Shown here: in pieces, positions 17,058-26,644 of the stretch | Layout of the letters: the number at the start of each line of letters is the position of its first letter | Numbering within the stretch: the stretch's first letter is position 1 | Assembly: GCF_004295125.1 (NCBI RefSeq) | Contig: NZ_CP036170.1 | Location: forward strand, 368,501-432,500 | Direction of reading: 5' to 3' | Source of the DNA: [Clostridium] scindens ATCC 35704 | Lineage (GTDB): Bacteria; Bacillota; Clostridia; Lachnospirales; Lachnospiraceae | DNA: 64,000 nt | The notes under the pieces: generated by a model | What the model saw: the letters and a program-made list of their open reading frames with translations, nothing else | Databases searched by the model: none | What the model was told of the DNA's origin: nothing | Made by a program: the position numbers and the translations under genes

Positions 17058-18239
17058 ATGAATATCTTACAAAAAATTTTTATCGAACATTATGAAGAAA
17101 TGATTTATCTTCAACATCCTCGTGATGCTATTGTTGAGAATGTAGAAAAAATGATTCATTGTGGCGATCCATCTTATGGTGGCGCCATGTATATTTGTCC
17201 CAATTGTGGTAATTTCAAATTTACTGCTTTTCGTTGTCATTCTCGCTTCTGTCCAACTTGTGGTAACATGTATTCCATTGACAGAACTACTGCTATGTCT
17301 TTTAAGATTATTGATGTACAACATCGGCATTGTGTTTTTACCATTGATGATTCTTTGCGGCCTTTTTTTCTTAAAGACCGTTCTCTTCTTAACTGCCTTT
17401 TTTCGGCAGTCAACAGCGTGATTTCTCGTATGTTCCATAAAGAAAATAAATCTGAATTATTTACTCCTGGATTTATTTGCGTCCTTCATACCTTTGGCAG
17501 AGATTTAAAATGGAATCCTCACATTCACTGCCTTGTTTCTGAAGGTGGTGTTGGTAATACTCTTTCCTGGCGACACTTCAAACATTTTAACTATCATTTT
17601 TTACGTGATGCGTTCCAAACTGCTCTTTTAAATGAACTCCATCAAAAAATAGGTCCAGCTTTCAAAAAAGTAAAATCTGCTATCTATGCAAAAGATAAAA
17701 ATGGTTTTTATGTTCGCGCCATGCCTAACAAGTGTAATCCTTCTCAGGTTATCAAATATATCGGTCGTTATCTTGGCAGACCTGTTATTGCTACTTCTCG
17801 CATTGATTCTTACGATGGTGATTTTGTCACCTTCCATTACAACCGTCATGAAGACAATAAACTTATTACAGAAACTGTTCCTGTTTTGGAATTCATTGAC
17901 CGCTTAACACAACACATCCCTGAAAAACATTTTAAAATGATTCGCTATTATGGTATTTACGCTCGTCACCGTAATTCTGACAATTTTTTACGAAAAGCCA
18001 TTTCCAGAGAAAAACATAACTTTTTTCTTTCACTCAATAGGTGGCGTGATTCAATCTTACATTCTTTTGGTTACGATCCTTTAAAATGTCCGAACTGTGG
18101 AAAAACCATGCTATTTTTAGAACTATATTTTAATCATAATCCTGTTCCTTTGCATGAATTATACGAAAAGGCTATGCAAAAACATAGATGTCGTTCGCCT
18201 GCCTCGTTTTCATATCTTCCAAAACCTCTTTTCTCATGA
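17058..18239 (+). CDS. IS91-type HUH/Y2-like transposase
   Basis: A 393-residue rolling-circle transposase. Seen: N-terminal zinc-binding cysteines (MYICPNCGNFKF, then RFCPTCG), the HUH motif in WNPHIHCLVSE, and a tyrosine helix region VIKYIGRYLGRPV. A C-terminal CPNCGKTM supplies another zinc pair. The frame is intact. The first in-frame ATG is used; no clear ribosome site is seen. A 64-codon acidic gene follows, as is common for this clostridial subgroup. Elements of this type insert without target duplication by single-strand transfer. Confidence 0.9.
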   Translation: MNILQKIFIEHYEEMIYLQHPRDAIVENVEKMIHCGDPSYGGAMYICPNCGNFKFTAFRCHSRFCPTCGNMYSIDRTTAMSFKIIDVQHRHCVFTIDDSLRPFFLKDRSLLNCLFSAVNSVISRMFHKENKSELFTPGFICVLHTFGRDLKWNPHIHCLVSEGGVGNTLSWRHFKHFNYHFLRDAFQTALLNELHQKIGPAFKKVKSAIYAKDKNGFYVRAMPNKCNPSQVIKYIGRYLGRPVIATSRIDSYDGDFVTFHYNRHEDNKLITETVPVLEFIDRLTQHIPEKHFKMIRYYGIYARHRNSDNFLRKAISREKHNFFLSLNRWRDSILHSFGYDPLKCPNCGKTMLFLELYFNHNPVPLHELYEKAMQKHRCRSPASFSYLPKPLFS

Positions 18240-18274
18240 TAAACTCAATATATCTTAAGAACGGAGGCCACACT

Positions 18275-18469
18275 ATGAAACGTATAACAGAAGCAGAACT
18301 CGCAAAGGAACTAAGGGAACAGTACATTAAAAATCCACCAGAAGGTATGACTTCTAAAGAAGTCCATGACATGAGTGACGACGAACTTCTGGATATGGAT
18401 TATTTCTTACATGAATTTGATAACCTTGATGATGACGATTTTGGTGAAGAGGGCTTTTACATCTTTTAA
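18275..18469 (+). CDS. Small acidic protein accompanying the IS91-type transposase
   Basis: 64 residues with good AACGGAGG before its ATG. The N-terminal half is helical and charged (MKRITEAELAKELREQYI), followed by GMTSKEVHDMSDDELLDMD and a very acidic tail rich in Asp. It has no recognised domain. Its position 35 bases after the transposase and before the element's end hairpin indicates that it belongs to the element; a regulatory or accessory role is a guess. Confidence 0.6.
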   Translation: MKRITEAELAKELREQYIKNPPEGMTSKEVHDMSDDELLDMDYFLHEFDNLDDDDFGEEGFYIF

Positions 18470-18491
18470 TCCAAACCGTCTGATTCACTAT

Positions 18492-18514
18492 GCCCGCTTT
18501 TGAGCGGGCTATTT
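18492..18514 (+). terminator. Hairpin at the right edge of the IS91-type element
   Basis: GCCCGCTTTTGAGCGGGC (perfect 7-bp stem) followed by TATTTTA, right after the small acidic gene. It may terminate transcription or form the subterminal hairpin used by IS91-type ends. Confidence 0.65.
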
Positions 18515-18550
18515 TAGTCCCCAAGTTCTCCGAAAGGAGAACTTTCCTAT

Positions 18551-18591
18551 AAAGAAATAAAGGAAACGCTTGTAAATTCAACGTTTCCTTT
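18551..18591 (-). terminator. Displaced native terminator of the tRNA operon
   Basis: On the minus strand a 10-bp stem AAAGGAAACG/CGTTTCCTTT precedes a T-rich run. It lies just outside the left att repeat, in the same relation to the tRNA-Leu 3' end as the new terminator at 21039-21083, so it was probably the original end of the tRNA transcript before the island inserted. Confidence 0.65.
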
Positions 18592-18601
18592 ACCTTTAAA
18601 T

Positions 18602-18625
18602 AATGCCGCAGACCGGAATCGAACC
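18602..18625. repeat. Distal att site (24-base copy of the tRNA-Leu 3' end)
   Basis: Identical to 21093-21116 but followed by unrelated sequence instead of the rest of a tRNA, so it is the far junction of the island. Confidence 0.85.
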
Positions 18626-18729
18626 ATTTTAAGCAATCACAAATACTGATAGAAAGGGGCTTTGAGGACTTCATCACGGTCTGGGTGTTCAAAAAGTGTT
18701 CAAAGGTTTTTCATTCACAAACCGTATTT

Positions 18730-19572
18730 TTACTTGTAAAATGCTTCAATAGCTTGTACTAAGAAATCAGCGGTACCTTTACCATATTTCTCATCAGTCA
18801 TAGACTTAATTCTTTCGTTGCGATAATACTGTGCCTGTGCCAGCATAAAACCTTGTTCTTCTTTTATTTGTGATAACTGTTTCATAAGTAAGCCATACTC
18901 TTCAACGATTTCTTGAACTTCCAAAGAATTTACATCACAACCTTTTTTTGCAATTAGCCTTTGCAAAACTGCTTCTATTCGTTTGTTGTAACTTTCAGCT
19001 ACGTCTTTGCTAATAGGATTGTTAACTACTGATAAATATTTTTCTTTTCCTCCATACCACTCAACAACTTTGGCATAGCCTTTCTGCATTTCTTCCGATG
19101 AGACTACCTCAATATAATGCTTTTTCCATTCTTCAACACTTCCAAACTCTTTGATAGCAAGTTCTTTCATATTGTCGGGCATATGTTCAAGCATAGTTTG
19201 AAACATTTCTTCCACTTCTGTTTTACTGAAAATTGCAAAATCCATTCTATTCTCTCCTTTCAGAATGTCATCAATGCTGGCAATCAGACGTTCCATACGT
19301 TCTTTCTTTGCTACCAGCATTTTTCTCTGCATTTGCAGAATCTGGTTTCTTTCAAGAGCCGGGTTGTCCATAACAGTTTTGATTTCTTTCAAGGGAATAT
19401 CAAACTCACGGAAAAACAAAACCTGCTGTAATGTTTCCAATGCCTTATCGTCATAAAGCCGATATCCCGCATCACTTTTCTCTGTTGGCTTTAACAATCC
19501 AATTTCATCATAATAGTGAAGCGTGCGAACGCTGATACCTGTTAAATCTGATATTTCTTTTACTGTCCTCAT
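18730..19572 (-). CDS. MerR-family regulator with TipAS-like ligand domain
   Basis: 280 residues. The N-terminal winged helix reads MRTVKEISDLTGISVRTLHY then YDEIGLLKP and GYRLYDDKALETLQQVLFFR; a coiled-coil dimer helix follows (residues about 75-105). The C-terminal ~140 residues resemble the TipAS antibiotic-binding domain (EEWKKHYIEV, QAQYYRNERIKSM, FLVQAIEAFY). Such proteins sense thiopeptides or other hydrophobic compounds. It lies inside the integrative island with no obvious target beside it; the original cargo may be lost. Confidence 0.9.
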   Translation of the reverse strand: MRTVKEISDLTGISVRTLHYYDEIGLLKPTEKSDAGYRLYDDKALETLQQVLFFREFDIPLKEIKTVMDNPALERNQILQMQRKMLVAKKERMERLIASIDDILKGENRMDFAIFSKTEVEEMFQTMLEHMPDNMKELAIKEFGSVEEWKKHYIEVVSSEEMQKGYAKVVEWYGGKEKYLSVVNNPISKDVAESYNKRIEAVLQRLIAKKGCDVNSLEVQEIVEEYGLLMKQLSQIKEEQGFMLAQAQYYRNERIKSMTDEKYGKGTADFLVQAIEAFYK

Positions 19573-19878
19573 AACTGCTGACCTCCTGTTCCTGATAAGA
19601 TAACTTTAATCTATGACGTTCCGTGAGAGTCAATAGTTTTCAATTCAATAAATTGATTTTTCAAATGATATTTTTAAGGAAATGTCGCACGCACGCTTAA
19701 ATGAAAAGCAAAAATCAGCCTTGCAAACCATTGAAAAGCATTATGAATTAGAGAATTATATTTAGTAAATAAAAGATACATAGAACAAAAAAGATAACAT
19801 GAAAGATATTTGACAAGGCGAATATTCAGGTAAAGGAGGGCAGACAATCTTATCCGTAAAGATAAGCAATTATGTTCT

Positions 19879-20993
19879 ATGTCAAAACGCCACTTTATAC
19901 AGTTGACAGACGTACAGAAGCGATTACACGCTTCTATTGAAAACTTGAGATTATATATGGAAAATGCTACACTTCCTTCAGCAGAGATGGCACAGCATAT
20001 AGATATGACAAGAAAGCAAAAAGAAAAACTGGTAACTGCTATTTATTTCAAAGACAAAAAAGGAAAGGATTTTTATACTTGTACAGACGGACGGATTAAG
20101 TCTTACAATCCACAATTTATTGCTACAAGCAGAGAACAGTTGATAGACAAGTTATATGAGTATTATTTTGACAATGTACTGGAAGATGTCTATAAAAACT
20201 GGGTTCAACATCGTTCTGAAACAAAAATTGTGTCGGGAAAGACGATTGAAGAAGACATTGGGATTTGGAATCGTTTTATTGCTGGTTCTGAAATAGCCAC
20301 TATGCAGATTGTGGATATTCAGCCAAAGGATTTGATGAAATTGTTTCAATCGTGGACTGGCAACGGACTAATTACCCGAAAAGATTTTAATAATCGAAAA
20401 TCTGTGTTAAATGGTATTTTCAGATATGCGGTGCTAAATGAGATTATCACTTACAATCCGATTACTTCTCTTCCGTGCAATGATTTGAAGTATAAAATAC
20501 CAATGGCAAAGAAGAAAGCCTACACAAAAGAAGAACGCTCCGCACTGCTTGCTTATTTAAAGAGTTTAGAGCCGGACGCTTACATTCTTGCAATTATGCT
20601 TGCGTTCTACGGAATATTCCGAATTGGTGAAATCAAAGCATTGTCATGGGATAACACAAACGAGAATGTGATTACCATTCAACATCAACTTGTGGAGGAA
20701 CGGATATTACAGGAAGATATGACACTAAGCGAACCGCAAAGAATGAAGGCAGACCATTGACAACAGATTCATTTAACCGTCGTTTAAAGAAATATTGTAC
20801 AGAGATAGGAATTCCCTATCTATCAAGTCACAAAATACGTTTTACGGGTGCGTCCATGCTCTATGATGCCGGAGTAAAGCCGATTGATATTCAACCACTT
20901 TTGGGGCACTCTACGCTCACTATGACGCAACATTATATCGGTCAGCGTGTAGCAGAAAGAGATACCTCGCAAATGGCGAAGATATTGGCGTAA
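19879..20993 (+). pseudogene. int: Tyrosine recombinase (Tn916-Int-like), frameshifted
   Basis: Integrase of the island. The first part (19879-20760) has the N-terminal arm-binding and core-binding domains and the catalytic Arg region FYGIFRIGEIKALSW. The second part, in another frame (to 20993), has SSHKIRFTGAS (HxxR), LLGHSTLTMTQHY with the catalytic Tyr, and the C-terminus. Reading the second frame upstream gives RYDTKRTAKNEGRPLTTDSF, which joins smoothly, so one base was lost near 20712-20715. The product should be inactive unless frameshifting restores it. Confidence 0.85.
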
Positions 20994-21038
20994 GCCTTGT
21001 ATTTACGGACTGTACAACTTTGTACAACTTTTCAAAGA

Positions 21039-21083
21039 GAATGAAAAATGCTTCAAACCCTCCATTTACAAGGGTTTGAAGCA
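21039..21083 (-). terminator. Terminator of the tRNA operon, supplied by the island
   Basis: A 12-bp stem TGCTTCAAACCC/GGGTTTGAAGCA followed on the minus strand by ATTTTTC, a few bases after the tRNA-Leu 3' end and inside the island. It replaces the displaced terminator at 18551-18591. Confidence 0.8.
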
Positions 21084-21092
21084 CCTTAACCA

Positions 21093-21116
21093 AATGCCGC
21101 AGACCGGAATCGAACC
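21093..21116. repeat. tRNA-proximal att site (24-base repeat)
   Basis: The 3' end of tRNA-Leu, identical to 18602-18625; the target at which the island integrated. Confidence 0.85.
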
Positions 21117-21181
21117 GGTACGGGAGTATAAGTCCCGCAGGATTTTAAGTCCTGTGCGTCTGCCAGTTCCGCCACTGCGGC
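21095..21181 (-). tRNA. tRNA-Leu (anticodon TAA)
   Basis: A class II tRNA with long variable arm (CGGGACTTATACTCCCG), acceptor GCCGCAG/CTGCGGC and anticodon loop CTTAAAA. It reads UUA/UUG. It is the last gene of the operon and carries the island's att site in its 3' end, which is kept intact. Confidence 0.97.
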
Positions 21182-21184
21182 ATA

Positions 21185-21257
21185 TGGGACCTATAGGGCT
21201 CGAACCTATGACCCTCTGCTTGTAAGGCAGATGCTCTCCCAGCTGAGCTAAGATCCC
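21185..21257 (-). tRNA. tRNA-Val (anticodon TAC)
   Basis: Acceptor GGGATCT/AGGTCCC, anticodon loop CTTACAA, T arm AGGTTCGAGCCCT. Discriminator A, no encoded CCA. Confidence 0.97.
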
Positions 21258-21365
21258 ATAAAAACAAACATAATAGCCTTGCCTCAAAGTTAAGATAACT
21301 TTGTCAAGTCGGCAGGCTGCGGCTTTCTCATCAGGCTTTTAACTCTTGCCAAATGATCATGCCGA

Positions 21366-21439
21366 CGACCCAGAAGAGACTCGAACTCTCGACCTCCGCC
21401 GTGACAGGGCGGCGCTCTAACCAACTGAGCCACTGGGCC
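21366..21439 (-). tRNA. tRNA-Asp (anticodon GTC)
   Basis: Acceptor GGCCCAG/CTGGGTC, anticodon loop CTGTCAC between CCGCC and GGCGG, T arm GAGTTCGAGTCTC, discriminator G. The ~108-base spacer to tRNA-Val is longer than the others in the cluster. Confidence 0.96.
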
Positions 21440-21445
21440 AGATAA

Positions 21446-21519
21446 TGGACCTTCGGGGACTCGAACCCAGGACCGATCGGTTATGAGCCGATTGCTCTAA
21501 CCAACTGAGCTAAAGGTCC
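21446..21519 (-). tRNA. tRNA with anticodon CAT (elongator Met, or Ile2 after modification)
   Basis: Acceptor GGACCTT/AAGGTCC, anticodon loop CTCATAA. It lacks initiator features (C1-A72 mismatch). The body resembles both elongator tRNA-Met and the AUA-reading tRNA-Ile whose C34 becomes lysidine; a covariance model would be needed to choose. Confidence 0.92.
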
Positions 21520-21547
21520 AAAATCATAAAAGTCCCTTATAGGACTA

Positions 21548-21620
21548 AGCCGATGATCGGACTCGAACCGATAACCTGCTGATTACAAATCAGCTGCTCT
21601 GCCAATTGAGCCACATCGGC
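21548..21620 (-). tRNA. tRNA-Thr (anticodon TGT)
   Basis: Acceptor GCCGATG/CATCGGC, anticodon loop TTTGTAA, T arm CGGTTCGAGTCCG, discriminator T. Confidence 0.97.
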
Positions 21621-21630
21621 GAATTTCAAA

Positions 21631-21702
21631 TGACTCCGACGGGAATCGAACCCGTGTTACCGCCGTGAAAGGGCGATGTCTTAACCGCTTGACCACGGAG
21701 CC
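21631..21702 (-). tRNA. tRNA-Glu (anticodon TTC)
   Basis: Acceptor GGCTCCG/CGGAGTC, anticodon loop CTTTCAC, T arm GGGTTCGATTCCC, discriminator A. First gene of the six-tRNA operon. Confidence 0.97.
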
Positions 21703-21758
21703 ATTATAGCCTGTTCCCCGGAAATATCGACAAATAATTCCTTGAGCGACCGAGTTAT

Positions 21759-21787
21759 ATATTATCACATGGGCATACTTTTTTCAA
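21759..21787 (-). promoter_or_regulatory. Promoter of the six-tRNA operon
   Basis: On the minus strand TTGAAA, a 17-base spacer and TAATAT, placing the start about 50 bases before tRNA-Glu. Confidence 0.75.
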
Positions 21788-21889
21788 GCCTTTTTCTAAA
21801 AAAACCGAAAAAATGTTACTGTCAAGTAATCGTTGGCAACTTTCTTACCGATTTATCTTTTCTGTTCAAATAAGTTCTTTTTCTGGCTT

Positions 21890-23320
21890 CTAATACCCCA
21901 CCATGTGCAGCAATCGTTTTCGCTCTCCTTGTATCTTTCCATCCAGTCCTACCACATGCCCGACTGCTGGATATTCATAGCCCTTTCCGTCTTTCTTCGG
22001 TGCCTTCGCTGACATCAGGATCTCTCCATATAGCTCTTCCACTTTTTCTTCTTCAAATACCGGCCTACGCACACGTTCTGTCACTTCATACAGTTTCCCA
22101 CTGCATTTTTTTGCCAAGATCTTCGCCAGATGGTTCCCGCCCCGTCGGCTCCAACTCCTGTGCCCATGTTTCATCCGTTTCGCAATCACACTCCACACAT
22201 GGTTCTCCATTGTCCCCATGTTCCGGTATTCCACCCCTTCCGGCGGTTCCGGCAACTCAAGCCCCTGAGACTGATATGACAAAAGTCCTTCCCGGTTATT
22301 CTCATAATACCGGATCAGTTCTTCTGCATCGTCAATCTCACTATCATCACTTAGACTGTTCCGGTAGATCTCCAGATACCGGAATAATTCTTCAATCTCT
22401 TCTTCTCTTAGAAGTTCTAAAACGGCATCCCGAGCAGTTTCTTCATGGATCTTTTCTTTTACGGCTTTATTCCGGTGGAATGGATCCAACTGGAAACACG
22501 TGCTTTTATCTTTTACTTTCTTAATCCATGACGCCCCATCTGCATTTAAGATCCTCTGGCTTACTTCATCCAGATTAAACTCCTGTGCAATCACGGCCTC
22601 CCGGTATTCCTGAAATTCTTTTGCTTTTGAAAATCCGGCAACCACCACTTTATTTTCCAGGGCATAACGATCCGGACCGGTCCTTCTCCATCCATCATAA
22701 GCAATCCCGATCTTCATCTCTGCCTTATCCTGCTTTTCCTTCTTTCTATCTTTGCCCTGCAGCCTGATATAAACACCATCTGCTTCTTCAAACAGAACAG
22801 GAACCTCTCTTTTCCCTTTTACATGCCCTCTCTTATATTCTTCTGTCAGCTCTGCTTCTTCCTCGCAGACTTTTTCCCCTAGTGTCTGGATAACATTCCA
22901 TACTCCCATTGCGCTGATGGTCTGGCCTGTCATCTCACTGACCTCTAACGCGCACTCTCTGTAAGATAGTTCCGTAATCCCTTTCACCAGCAGTTCCGCC
23001 ATGTTCGTTGATATCAGGCCTACATGATCCAGTTCCAATGTTTCATCCAGCAGATATACAAAACACCTGGTTCCGTCTTCCTCATTCACTTCATAGACAA
23101 TTCTCTGATAGGTCACTTCGCCATACACGGTTTTTATGGTTGTCTACCTGGCTCCCTTATTCCGATACTTCTTCTTATCCCTGTTTTCCATCAGCATCCG
23201 ATCATACCGCTCTAAGAATTCTTTTGTAAACTTTCTTCCGATCTGGCAGACCCATGCAAAAATATTTTTCTCCAACTCCTTGAATGTTACGCCGTTTTCC
23301 TTTATCATTGAATTCATCAT
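21890..23320 (-). pseudogene. ISLre2-family transposase interrupted by one TAG codon
   Basis: Encodes an ISLre2/UPF0236-type transposase of about 476 codons. The true start is at 23320 behind AAGGAG and gives MMNSMIKENGVTFKELEKNI, then FAWVCQIGRKFTKEFLERYD. A single in-frame TAG at 23144-23146 interrupts it; downstream the same frame runs intact for over 410 codons (VYGEVTYQRIVYEVN ... LLHMVGY) with the family's LNADGASWIKK and FHRNKAVKEKI. The stop sits where Gln would fit (C-to-T change). Probably a recently killed element, or one needing readthrough. Confidence 0.85.
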
Positions 23321-24136
23321 ACAGACTCCTTATGTTTTTTTTCGTCAATTAAACAATAAGATAAATCTGTATGATTGGGAAGAGGTTTCGGTCTCTTCCC
23401 TTTATTTTTGCCAATGATAATTATACTCTAAGCGAAAAAATCTTACTCCTTTTTTTATGACGTTTTCCCTGCTCCTTTACCTTTGGATAACTTGCTGCCT
23501 ATATACTAGCACTCCCGGTTCTACCACACAGAAAGCCAGATTGCTGATTATGTTCTCAACAATTTCAGGGAAGTATGCTTTATGACCTCGACTGATTTGC
23601 TGAAAAACTGTAAATAAGCCATTCCTCCGTCATCCGTTTCACAAAGGATCTCGGCTATACGGAATTCCAACGCGCAATCCGGGCACAATACAACGACTAT
23701 ATTGATAACTATTCTGATACGCCAACGATACCTACCGTCAAATTGCCCCTTTGCTCCCCTTATCATAAAAATATTGCGGCAAAAGGAAAAGGACTAAAAT
23801 CAATCCGATATCAGCCCACATCCCCATGTCTCCAAATTAGTTTGAAGTCCCGCCGGATTGCGCAAGGGGAGATAAGGTTGTCTTTTTCATACAGTTGTCC
23901 TCCATCAAGGTCTCTTTGTTTACTTCTTTGATTCTCCTTTATTCTAGGAAAATCAAATTCTCTATACTAGGTAATTGTTAAATGATTTCTTGCCAGCAGA
24001 TGGACGTATACAGAGCGCCCATAGGTAAGGAGAAAAAAGGTCAGTATCCAGAAAAATTCCGGAATGACATAAATGTCAGATTTTGGGGCGCACTTATAGC
24101 CCTCAGATTTAAGAACTATGATAATTGAATACTTTT
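23321..24136. other. Gene-poor stretch between two dead transposons
   Basis: I see no convincing gene in these ~800 bases. Short open frames on both strands have no ribosome sites and no recognisable motifs. The stretch probably combines the ISLre2 right end, decayed element DNA and the left end of the next transposase. Confidence 0.4.
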
Positions 24137-25566
24137 TCAGGCAACCAGTGGTTTTAAACTCCGGATATACTCTGGACAGTTCATGCGAAATGCTACAATC
24201 ACGGTAAGCTGGCTGGCAATTCCGGCAAGAAAGACATCTGCTTTCGTGGTTGCATGGTTTCTGGTGTGCTTACCAGCAATGCACATATTGGTTTTGAAGT
24301 GGTTGATGGCTCTTTCTATGGAAGTTCTTATTTTATAGAGGGCATCCCATTCAATGGTATCACGTTGAATCCCCGGAAACATGCGAAATTCCATGTTTTC
24401 ATAGGTGTAAGTAGTTCTGCCCTTCTTAGCTGTACTGCAAGGATGCTCACACTCACAGATCCATTGTCCGTTTTTCATGCGAACTTTAGGACAGCACCAT
24501 TTGATACGGTCGGAACGCCCTTTTTCACTCGTAATGCCACAATACTTCATGGCCAGCAGGGGGGCATTAGGGCAAGTGGGATATCCGTATTCATTGTAGC
24601 CCACTTTCTTAAGAGGACTTTCGTTACGCGGGTTGTATGGGATCAGTACTATCTGGAATCCAAAGTCATTTTTCAGGAAGCCGTAAATGTCAGCAGAATC
24701 AAAGGCGGCATCTCCCAAAAAAGTATTCGGATGAAAAGTAGGGTGCGCGGAAAAAAAGTCAGAGAGAACCGGCTTTAAAGCGGCAGAGTCACTGATGGTT
24801 TTATCCTCGTCCGGGGAATCCGATTTTTTCTCAACAGGAAGTTCCGGATGGGCAGCCTTGAAATCATCATCAAAGAATACGATGTCCCTGACGATACCAA
24901 GACCTTTCGTGAGGATACCGAATTTATCGGCGTAGCAGAAATGCCCATTGATATACATCTGCTTTGCATCAGGACAGGAAGCAGCCTGTGAAGGCATAAG
25001 CCCGTATGCCATCTTGTAAGGATCCACCTCGGGTTTGTCTTTTAAAAAGATTTTAAGCGTTTGATCAGAGCATTGAGGGTTTTGGGATTGTTTTCGTTAA
25101 CAAAGAGCTCAACACCAGAGGTGTCAAAGGTAAGGATCTGAGCAAGGGAAGAGTCGATGAGTTGGCAGATTGGCCCCGTAAAATCGACCATTTGCCGGAA
25201 CATAAGTTCAATATAGGGTTCAAAATTTTGCCGAAATCTGGTGAACAGAGGAGCATCGGGGACCTTGGAAAAGCCGCAAAAATGGCGAAGCTCCTTACAG
25301 AGGGACAGAAAAAGAATAAGCAGCGAATCTGTAGGGATAGAAAAAATCTTCTGAAGGATGAGAGCAGAAAGAAAGCCGGATAAAGGATAAACCCTGTTAC
25401 GACAAAGGTGCTAATAGAAAGCATTGGTAAAGACAGAAGGGATGAATTCGTTTATATCGAAATGCTCATCCAGAAGATGGAAGAAGGAAGGCGTGTCTTC
25501 CATAAACATGTCCTGGCAATCTGAAAATGTATTTTTTAAAGAAATCTGACGATATTTAGTAGCCAT
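24137..25566 (-). pseudogene. DDE-type transposase with a TAG stop and a homopolymer frameshift
   Basis: The original frame starts at the ATG at 25566 (MATKYRQISLKNTFSDCQDM). A TAG at 25411-25413 interrupts ...VFTNAFY, where translation would continue with HLCRNRVYPLSGF. The frame then runs to about 25045, where a T-run has lost one base, and continues in a second frame (24137-25027) with the DDE core: KQMYINGHFCYADKFGI, FLGDAAFDSADIYGFL and SIERAINHFKTNM. An IS4/IS1182-like superfamily element; exact family not assigned. Two lesions make it inactive. Confidence 0.82.
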
Positions 25567-25769
25567 AAATTTTCTCCTCCGTAGATGTGTGTGGTGGTTG
25601 GTGGTACTTCTATTATACCATTTGCGGAGAGAAAATTTATATAAACAAAGCAAGAAAACCCAGTAAAATCAATGGGTTTGGGCATTTAACAAATATCTAA
25701 ATACTCTATACAATAAGGAGAACACTAACTTTTATGTATGTTAAATTAAGTAAATAAAATATTTATAAA

Positions 25770-25952
25770 ACAAGATTCAGAAGATTGCAGAAATTGCGTG
25801 CAAAAGTTAAAGCAGCTGGAGGAATCCGTTCATGGAAAATTTGTAAAGAAATGATAGATGCTGGCGCCAATAGAATTGGAACCAGCAGTTCATTATATAT
25901 TTTAGAGGAATTCAAGCAAGAAATTATTCATTCCTATTTTGACTGCCCGTAA
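25770..25952 (+). pseudogene. deoC: 3' remnant of deoxyribose-phosphate aldolase
   Basis: An open frame without a start reads VKAAGGIRSWKICKEMIDAG then ANRIGTSSSLYILEEF, the C-terminal Schiff-base-region signature of DeoC (KAAGGIR and GAxRxGTS). Only the last ~50 residues are recognisable; upstream is transposon DNA. Its end overlaps the convergent araD-like gene by 19 bases, so the insertion or deletion removed most of deoC. Confidence 0.75.
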
Positions 25953-26632
25953 TATGCATTCGCACCATGCTTCCTATAGTAATGCTTATCCTGCAGTTCC
26001 TGCGGCGCCAGCTGTACGTGCGGCTTTATCAGTTCGCACCGCGCTGCCATTTTTGCGACTTCTTCCAGTACAACTGCATTGTGTACTGCTTCGTGCGCAT
26101 CTTTTCCCCATGTGAAAGGCCCATGGTTTTTGCATAAAACAGCTGGCGTTGCAAGATAGTCCAGTTCACGTCTTGCATACTCATCCGCAATCAAGATCCC
26201 GGTATTTTTCTCATATGCTGTCTCAATTTCCTCCTTTGCCAGATTTCTAACACATGGTACGCTTCCGTAAAAATAGTCTGCATGTGTTGTTCCGTAACAT
26301 GGAATATCTCTTCCTGCCTGTGCCCAGCTTGTGGCCCACGGAGAATGTGTATGTACCACGCCTCCAATCTCCGGAAATCGATTATATAATACGACATGTG
26401 TAGCTGTATCCGAAGACGGATTATATTCCCCTTCGATCTTATTCCCATAAATATCCACTACTACCATATCATCCGGAGTCAGTTTATCATACTCAACTCC
26501 ACTCGGTTTGATTACCAACAATCCCCGTTCCCGGTCTATTCCGCTTACATTTCCCCATGTAAATGTGACGAGGCTATATTGCGGGAGCAGCATATTTGCC
26601 TCATAAACCTCTATTTTCAATTCTTTTAACAT
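25934..26632 (-). CDS. L-ribulose-5-phosphate 4-epimerase (AraD/UlaF/SgbE family)
   Basis: A 232-residue class II aldolase-fold enzyme. It interconverts L-ribulose-5-P and D-xylulose-5-P through retro-aldol cleavage at a divalent metal. Seen: the phosphate/substrate segment [30 protein letters not shown], the metal histidines [25 protein letters not shown], and [10 protein letters not shown]. Length matches E. coli AraD. It is the last gene of the pentose operon, linking it to the pentose phosphate pathway. UlaF, SgbE and AraD cannot be told apart by sequence alone. Confidence 0.93.
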   Translation of the reverse strand: MLKELKIEVYEANMLLPQYSLVTFTWGNVSGIDRERGLLVIKPSGVEYDKLTPDDMVVVDIYGNKIEGEYNPSSDTATHVVLYNRFPEIGGVVHTHSPWATSWAQAGRDIPCYGTTHADYFYGSVPCVRNLAKEEIETAYEKNTGILIADEYARRELDYLATPAVLCKNHGPFTWGKDAHEAVHNAVVLEEVAKMAARCELIKPHVQLAPQELQDKHYYRKHGANAYYGQSK

Positions 26633-26644
26633 ATTCTACCTCTT

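Larger units (their letters stand above)
18602..21116. mobile_element. Decayed 2.5-kb integrative island in the tRNA-Leu 3' end
   Basis: Bounded by a 24-base direct repeat, AATGCCGCAGACCGGAATCG plus AACC, at 18602-18625 and 21093-21116. The right copy is the 3' end of tRNA-Leu (minus strand). Between them are a MerR/TipA-like regulator and a tyrosine recombinase with a frameshift. The recombinase lies next to the intact tRNA, the usual arrangement. No transfer or cargo genes remain. Confidence 0.82.

Noticed and set aside
21703..21708. Perfect TATAAT (minus strand) directly abutting tRNA-Glu
   Set aside because: Initiation about 7 bases downstream would start inside the tRNA. The TTGAAA-17-TAATAT promoter further upstream is better placed.
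24254..24778. 174-codon plus-strand frame
   Set aside because: Antisense shadow of the DDE-transposase pseudogene.
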